A stretch of 64,000 nucleotides of DNA, taken from Scedosporium boydii. Lineage: Eukaryota; Ascomycota; Sordariomycetes; Microascales; Microascaceae. Positions 58,530-64,000 of this stretch are shown one piece after another (positions within the stretch are counted from its first letter, which is position 1; every line of letters starts with the position of its first letter). Under the pieces are notes generated by a model. The model made no database searches and was not told the DNA's origin. It worked only from the letters and a program-made list of their open reading frames with translations. A program made the position numbers and the translations under genes. The DNA lies in assembly GCA_002221725.1 (NCBI GenBank), contig NJFT01000100.1, positions 62,001 to 126,000 on the forward strand. The letters are read 5' to 3'.

Positions 58530-60032
58530 ATGCCCTCTCTTGTCTCCCTCGCCGGGAAAGGCCTAATCGGCCTCCTCTCGACAGTCGCCGCATCTCTCAC
58601 AGCCCTCACGAAATCCGTCGCGAACTTCCCCAAGACCCTACGATGGCACCACTGGGGCATGCTCCTCCTCCCCTTCGCCTTCTTCCTCCTCGCGCTGCAA
58701 TACATCAAAGATATTAGCTACAACGACCCGACGTCCCCTTACTTCAATCCTGCCCGGGGCTATGCGAAAATCTACAGCTCGGTGCGCCAGCGCGAGGCTA
58801 CCGAGTTTATCCAGAAGCACAACTCGACAGACGCGACGCCGTTTCGCCGGAAATCGACGCACGTGCCGCCGTTCATCTGCGTCGGCATGAATACCATCGT
58901 GAGGCCGTCGGGCGACATTTATGCGAGGTATGCCCTCGGCAGCATGTTGGCTGGGTTGACGCAGAAGGAGAGGAATCAATTATACATCGCCCCCATGATC
59001 GGTCACATTAACGCCACGACGCATCCCATCTATACTGAGCCCTGGCTCGAGAAGGTGGCCGATAAGGTGATGACGTACCAGACCATGGACGTCGTGTCTG
59101 AGGAGAGGCTCAAGCATATCGAGGAACTCGAGTTGACGAGGCAAAGGACTGGCGAGCCGGATCGAGAGAAGCATATGGGCGATTATACTTTGTTGCTGAA
59201 GCAGTGCGATGCCACCGGCGCGCCGTACGTCTTGATGCTGGAGGACGACATTCTTTTCCTCGACGGTTGGTTCCATCGCCTTCGACAGGGAATCGTGGAC
59301 GTTGAGGAGCAATCCAAGGGCGACGAAGGTGGATGTAAGTTTTGTTTTCCCCCGCTTCCTCCCCACAGGAATGACGTTGCTAACCCCTATCTTCTCTTTC
59401 TTTTAGGGTATAACATCCGCCTCTTTTATCTCGAATACGGCTTCTACTGGCACCTCTCCGAAGTAATAACGACAGGCGTCGCAATCGTAGCCTTCTGCGT
59501 CGTCGCCATGGGCCTCATCTGGCTCTCCATCCGCGGCACGCGCTGGTACCGCCGCACAACCCGCCAAACCTGCCGCGTCCTCTTCCTCACAGGCGTCCTC
59601 GGCACGATCGCCTGCGTCCTCCTATACCTAACCCTCGGCCACCTCACCGTGGCCCACATGCTCCGGACGCCGTCGGTAGCCAGGCGCGGAGGCTGCTGCT
59701 TCCAGGGCATCCTCTGGCCACACGATAAAGTCGGGCCCATCACCGAGTTCTACACGAAGGAGCGCGTCGGCTTCGTCGACTCCCTTGCCGAGAGGTTGGT
59801 CAACGGTGGCGGCTTGGGTCACCAGTGGGCGCTGGTGCCCACCGCCGTCCAGCACATCGGCGGGAAGAGCTCCAAGGGCGATAACTGGGGCAGCGATAAG
59901 CCCGGGAAGATGTCCGAGGCGCAGAGGTTGTGGAATTTCAGCTTCGAGTGGAATAAGGCTGATAAGTTGGCCGAGGAGCATAGGCAGGCGGCCGAGGCGT
60001 TTGAACAGGAAAAGGTTACGGGCGATGACTAA
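58530..60032 (+). CDS. PGAP4-like GPI-glycan glycosyltransferase
   Basis: Exons 58530-59334 and 59407-60032 give 476 residues. The 72 bp intron (GTAAGT donor, GCTAAC branch, TTTTAG acceptor) is a multiple of three without a stop, so the unspliced frame also reads through (500 residues). Residues about 45-62 form an N-terminal membrane anchor. The catalytic domain has the acidic metal-binding triplet E238-D239-D240 in MLEDDILF. Two adjacent hydrophobic segments (about residues 308-330 and 342-372) sit inside the glycosyltransferase domain, the hallmark of PGAP4 (GPI-GalNAc transferase) and its fungal relatives. These act in the Golgi on the GPI anchor of surface proteins. The sugar transferred by fungal members is not known to me. 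The first ATG in a GCG-rich context was chosen as the start. Confidence 0.85.
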   Translation: MPSLVSLAGKGLIGLLSTVAASLTALTKSVANFPKTLRWHHWGMLLLPFAFFLLALQYIKDISYNDPTSPYFNPARGYAKIYSSVRQREATEFIQKHNSTDATPFRRKSTHVPPFICVGMNTIVRPSGDIYARYALGSMLAGLTQKERNQLYIAPMIGHINATTHPIYTEPWLEKVADKVMTYQTMDVVSEERLKHIEELELTRQRTGEPDREKHMGDYTLLLKQCDATGAPYVLMLEDDILFLDGWFHRLRQGIVDVEEQSKGDEGGCKFCFPPLPPHRNDVANPYLLFLLGYNIRLFYLEYGFYWHLSEVITTGVAIVAFCVVAMGLIWLSIRGTRWYRRTTRQTCRVLFLTGVLGTIACVLLYLTLGHLTVAHMLRTPSVARRGGCCFQGILWPHDKVGPITEFYTKERVGFVDSLAERLVNGGGLGHQWALVPTAVQHIGGKSSKGDNWGSDKPGKMSEAQRLWNFSFEWNKADKLAEEHRQAAEAFEQEKVTGDD

Positions 60033-61150
60033 TAGAATATAGATGATGGGAAACAACAATTGAAACAACAAAAACAACAAAAATACTCTCATGTACACTA
60101 TGGGAACCTTCCTTCTCGGATCATGATCACTATAATAGGGTTCAACGGCGCGGGGGGGGCTGGCAGCGTTGTGAGATACCTGGGTTCGAATCGGTTCAAA
60201 TGTTCATGTCGGAGGATGGGCCGGGGGCGGAGGTACACGCATAGCATATCTAAGCATCTCGATAATTTCAGTTTTGGTCTTTGAAACGAGTACGACTAGG
60301 GAATAGGCGGAACCTGGTAGGGGTGGGATTTGTGAAAGATAGATAGAATCATTTCCCATCGTCTTCTAGGTGAGGTGTCCTAGACCGGACAACTTTCTGG
60401 AGATTGCCAAGATCATCCTCCGCTTGGTTGAAGGAGGAATGGTGTCACAGGGTAGAGATAGTCGGCTCAAGCTTCCAAGTTAGATCACTTTTCACTTTAC
60501 AAACATTAAACACATCCAAGAATAATTTCAAGAATCCAAAACCTCCCGAGAATCATGGAATGAGACTCTTGCCCTCCCGCCCGAGACGTGACGAAACACC
60601 GCAGAGATCAAGGTGGGGTCCCACCCTTCCAACAAAGATCCTGCTTCAGTTATTCAACTACCGCTCGTGCAGTTCCCGTTCCAGGAACGGGGAAAAATAA
60701 CAATCGTATTAAGACGATCCCCGATCTGCAAGCGCGGGGAATTGATCGCCAAACTGGAGGGGAGCTCATCCTCCAGTGGACAGGACGAAGTCTAGGACTC
60801 GCTCAAGCTAACAAAAAATACTTCGCTCGGGACGGCTCGCAGTAGATCACAGCAATAAAGACAGAGTCTGAGGATATTCGAAAGAGGAGAAGGATATACA
60901 ATTTCAAGGCAGATATTATTCTAAAATCCATATCGATGAAAAATATAAGAACAAACCCAGCCCGATCCCATCTGTCATAATATTTCATTAAAATCCCCAA
61001 ACAAAAGAAAAAGAGAAAGAGAAATATGTATAAAAAAACGCCACATATCCAATGCATCTCTATCAACAACAAGTAGAGAAAAAAAAAAAAAAAAAAAAAA
61101 AGAACTATTGAGGCCCTCTTACCACTACGCACATCCCCCCTTTTCTCTTC
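60033..61150. other. Convergent 3' spacer
   Basis: Facing 3' regions of the PGAP4-like gene and the CSC1-like gene, with an A23 run at 61079-61101. A tRNA-like GGTTCGAATC at about 60182 has no matching arms. I see no gene in it. Confidence 0.5.
61079..61101. repeat. A23 homopolymer
   Basis: Uninterrupted run of 23 A, 50 bp beyond the stop codon of the CSC1-like gene on the other strand. Confidence 0.9.
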
Positions 61151-64000
61151 TTACCAACCAGCTCCGGGCTGCTTATGATTCCGACTCCCCCTAAAGTAAT
61201 CATACTGCATGGGATCACTTGACGACGGCGGCTCCTCGGTCTGGGCAAGCCCGCTGTAACCCCTCGGCCCACCACCGAGAGCGCCGACCGTCGGTCCCGC
61301 CGTGTAGGGGTACGGCGAGACGAGGCTATTGTTTCTCGAGCCGGGCGAGTCCGGCCGGGACATGGGCACGCCGGACGCCGCATTGACAAGGCCTGTCAGG
61401 CTGTCGTTGCCCTGCGAGTAGAGCGGGCTCCTCGTTCGCGAGGGCGCGATGTCGCCGGATAGAGGTTGCTGCAGGAACGCAGCTTGGGGGTTGGTCGTGG
61501 AGGTGTACGGAGAGGAAGAAGAACCCGGGGGCGTGTATGATCGGAATCCCCCACCGTTATGGTTATGGTTATACTGGTTATTCCCCGCGCCGGGAGTTCC
61601 GGGACGAGATCCAGCAGGATCGCTGAACATGGAGCCCGGCGTCCCAGGGCGTCCCATAGAATCGGTGGGCGTACCGAAAATGTCACCAGCACCGTGCTCG
61701 TTGGCGAATTCGGGGCGGCTCTTAAAGTATTCGAAATCGAGGTGATTCTCGGAGACGAACTCGAATCCGGGGACGGCCGCCGACTTGCCCGGCTTGGCGT
61801 GATGCATGGGGTCGAGGGCGTACGTGTCCGAGTATCCCGAGACGCTCATGAGGTCGCTCGACCCAGCCTCCCTTCCGTCCGAGAGGCGCCCCTTGTACAC
61901 GACGTGCAGCATGTTCTGCGCCTTCTGGTGTACCATGGGCGTGATGAGAGGCTTGTAAAGCGCGGGGTGGCCGAACCTTGAAGCCAACCTCTCGCTCCTG
62001 AGCCGGGACTCCTTGCCCAGGTGGGCCTCGGATTGGTGCGAAGTATTGCGCGTCGCGTAATAGCGCATCTTGTCGTCGAACACCGATGCGCAGTAGAACT
62101 TGAATACGAGTAAAAGGAACGGCAGGGGAATCACGGCAAAGGCCTGGATGTGGGTGAACTCTCCACGCACCCAGGTGGTGAGGAAGAAGATGAGATCCGC
62201 CAGCAACGTGCCGAAGATGAAGCGGTTGAACAAGACCCTCCAGAACTGGCCGCCGGATTCCGTCTTGGTGATGAAGACGTAGAGCAGCAAATACTTCCTC
62301 AGCACCGTGTCGATGGTAAAGTAGATCGCCGCCGCCGGCAAGACGAGAGGTTGAATGCCCGAGTAGCAAAGTGCAACCGTGGCATAGAAGAGGAAGTAGT
62401 TGTAGTAACTCGCGTAATCGAAAGCGGGCGGCGCCGTGAGCTCGATCAACTCACGCGGGGTCGGGCTGGAAAGGTGGCGCATGAAGAAGCCGTAGATCAG
62501 AGGCCACAGCTGAGCCAGGTCGATGGCCACACCGAGATGGCGCTGAAGCAACCAGGTAACCCAGAAGGGGCTGACTGCGCAGAGGGCTAGGAATAGGGCG
62601 ATTTCGGGCTGGGACTTGATGATAGCTTGCAAGGCATCTACTCCGTGCTGGGTCTGGTCGATGATACCGGCGACGGTGGACCAGATGGTGCTGAAGAAAG
62701 AAAAGACAATCAAGTTGTTGAAGACGAAGAAGAAGTACAGCTTCGCGAGCACATGGCGTTCGCGACCCGTCTTAGTCTGGTCGCCAGATGCAATGAACAG
62801 GCGGCGGAAAACGATGGGGAGAACCAAGTAGAAGAGGGACATCAGAGCCGGAGGCCCAATACCCTGAACGATACCCCATCCAGTGGGATGCCGTGCCAGG
62901 CTATCCCGGAAAGCGGGCCAGACACGACCCAGGTTGCCCAAGTTGACCAAGAAGATGGCAATCATGGCGTTGGGGGCGATCCAAAGGAAGGTGAGCAGCA
63001 GAACCCAAAGGTTATTCATCGTGCGCTTCCAGCTTCGGGCCTGGGGGGTCAGCGTGATGTTATCCCAGATGATATCGTTGGGTCGCGGGGCCAAGCGAAC
63101 TGTCACGCCGTGGGGCTTCTTCTTGCGGAAGGCGTAGGCGATGCTGTGAGCTTCAGCAATGTCCGAATAGCTAGCAAATCCGTACGACATGGTACTCCGC
63201 TTATCCACACTAGCCCTGACATCGCTGATATGCAACTCCAGGTCCCGGATGCGTTTCGTCAAGTATTCGATGGCGTCGACTTTCTGTCCCGAGGGGTAAG
63301 TGCTGTATGAGGGATCCTTCTTGGAGGGATAGCATAGAGGTCGCGCAGCGGGAAGCTGTTGAGGATTCTTCATGTATTTTGCGAGGACCTTCTCCAGCTT
63401 GCGGACCGTCCGCTCGTGTTCAGCGATAAGCTGGGGGAGATCCTTGACGTTTCGAGAGACTGCCGTGCGAGCGAATGACGAGTTCGGCACTACTTCGTCA
63501 ATAATACGAGCGATACCTTCATCCGAGCAACGCTCCTTGGGGAGATCGGTGAGCTGCATCGTAGCTCTTGTTAGTAAAGAATCAAAAGAAAGAAAAGTCC
63601 AAAAGGCGTAGGTACTAACCATGAGAGTCCTGGCATGGAGGCTGTTCTGATACTCCTCGCTATCGAAATACTTCCGCCTAAGCCCAAGAACCTTATTGTA
63701 ATTCCACCAAAGAAAACCGCAAACCGTAAAGTTAGAGACGTAGGCAAAGACGACTTGGGCCCATTGCGAGGGACCGGCTCTCACGTTGGCAGGCGTGATC
63801 AAGGACAACCACGAGGCGTGTATAGCCTTTGTATCGGTAAACGAAACATGGATGGGAATGAGAACGGCGCAGCCAAGAACGGACAGGATTATGAATATGT
63901 TCCTGCACATCCGCGTGAAGCGAAGGAATACTGTTGCGTCCAGACCAACATAGCTCACCATATCCGCCTCGGTTGTCTTCCATAGCGGCGTTATCCACGA
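61151..64000 (-). CDS. CSC1/OSCA-like (DUF221) osmosensitive cation channel, 5' end cut by window
   Basis: The visible exons are 64000-63620 and 63553-61151; the frame is still open at the right edge, so the N-terminus is missing. The first visible residues, SWITPLWKTTEADMVSYVGL, match the family start just after the first membrane span. A 66 bp intron (63619-63554, GTTAGT donor, CTAAC branch) is a multiple of three without a stop; splicing creates RTLM-LTDLPKE, as in the family. A cytosolic domain follows, then the membrane domain (from about W-N-L to LLVF), then a Ser/Gly/Pro-rich cytosolic tail. Proteins of this group are calcium-permeable channels gated by osmotic or mechanical stress, in the plasma or internal membranes. 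The symbol is left blank because fungi have several paralogues. Confidence 0.9.
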   Translation of the reverse strand, partial: SWITPLWKTTEADMVSYVGLDATVFLRFTRMCRNIFIILSVLGCAVLIPIHVSFTDTKAIHASWLSLITPANVRAGPSQWAQVVFAYVSNFTVCGFLWWNYNKVLGLRRKYFDSEEYQNSLHARTLMVSTYAFWTFLSFDSLLTRATMQLTDLPKERCSDEGIARIIDEVVPNSSFARTAVSRNVKDLPQLIAEHERTVRKLEKVLAKYMKNPQQLPAARPLCYPSKKDPSYSTYPSGQKVDAIEYLTKRIRDLELHISDVRASVDKRSTMSYGFASYSDIAEAHSIAYAFRKKKPHGVTVRLAPRPNDIIWDNITLTPQARSWKRTMNNLWVLLLTFLWIAPNAMIAIFLVNLGNLGRVWPAFRDSLARHPTGWGIVQGIGPPALMSLFYLVLPIVFRRLFIASGDQTKTGRERHVLAKLYFFFVFNNLIVFSFFSTIWSTVAGIIDQTQHGVDALQAIIKSQPEIALFLALCAVSPFWVTWLLQRHLGVAIDLAQLWPLIYGFFMRHLSSPTPRELIELTAPPAFDYASYYNYFLFYATVALCYSGIQPLVLPAAAIYFTIDTVLRKYLLLYVFITKTESGGQFWRVLFNRFIFGTLLADLIFFLTTWVRGEFTHIQAFAVIPLPFLLLVFKFYCASVFDDKMRYYATRNTSHQSEAHLGKESRLRSERLASRFGHPALYKPLITPMVHQKAQNMLHVVYKGRLSDGREAGSSDLMSVSGYSDTYALDPMHHAKPGKSAAVPGFEFVSENHLDFEYFKSRPEFANEHGAGDIFGTPTDSMGRPGTPGSMFSDPAGSRPGTPGAGNNQYNHNHNGGGFRSYTPPGSSSSPYTSTTNPQAAFLQQPLSGDIAPSRTRSPLYSQGNDSLTGLVNAASGVPMSRPDSPGSRNNSLVSPYPYTAGPTVGALGGGPRGYSGLAQTEEPPSSSDPMQYDYFRGSRNHKQPGAGW

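Noticed and set aside
60176..60200. tRNA-like GGTTCGAATC box
   Set aside because: No matching T stem, anticodon arm or acceptor stem could be paired around it.

Overview
This window comes from a filamentous ascomycete (Pezizomycotina), most likely a Sordariomycete. The basis is intron-containing genes with short (55-127 bp, one 231 bp) GT-AG introns carrying a CTAAC/CTAAT branch site, a Neurospora-type seven-cysteine copper metallothionein, SesB-type fungal NLR architecture, and families typical of filamentous ascomycetes. Genes are monocistronic, on both strands, and separated by long spacers. No tRNA, rRNA, CRISPR array or intact transposon was seen. All exon models were built by hand from splice signals, reading frame and family similarity recalled from memory; no search was run.

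Layout. 1-7.9 kb is gene-poor and holds five copies of a short TACGAAGTA palindrome-like motif. 7.9-20.2 kb: a C2H2-like zinc-finger protein (+), galactokinase (-), a 26-residue metallothionein (+), a RING-CH membrane protein (+) and the TPR co-chaperone Sgt2 (+). 20.9-25.1 kb: an HMT1-type ABC transporter in eight exons (-). 25.1-31.0 kb is gene-free with a (CAA)n microsatellite. 31.0-41.5 kb: a secreted, probably GPI-anchored PEBP-family protein (-), the retromer subunit VPS35 (+) and a transferrin-receptor/GCPII-like membrane protein (-) whose peptidase active site is degraded. 42.6-47.5 kb: a fungal NLR (alpha/beta hydrolase, NB-ARC, TPR; -) divergent from a two-TM protein of unknown function (+). 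48.1-54 kb: a large disordered membrane protein (-) and an alcohol O-acetyltransferase-like enzyme (+). 54-58.5 kb is gene-poor with an 8-9 bp minisatellite and more copies of the TACGAAGTA motif. 58.5-64 kb: a PGAP4-like GPI-glycan glycosyltransferase (+) and a CSC1/OSCA-like channel (-) that runs off the right edge.

Functional themes. Most genes are conserved housekeeping functions: galactose entry, retromer recycling, tail-anchored protein targeting and GPI glycan modification. Three genes can be linked to metals (metallothionein, HMT1 transporter, Tre1/Tre2-like pseudopeptidase), but nothing in the sequence shows co-regulation. The most likely place for undescribed biology is the divergent NLR/membrane-protein pair at 42.6-47.5 kb. 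Second is the TACGAAGTA family, with nine exact copies, all intergenic, including a pair of 20-mers that differ only by inversion of the central triplet.
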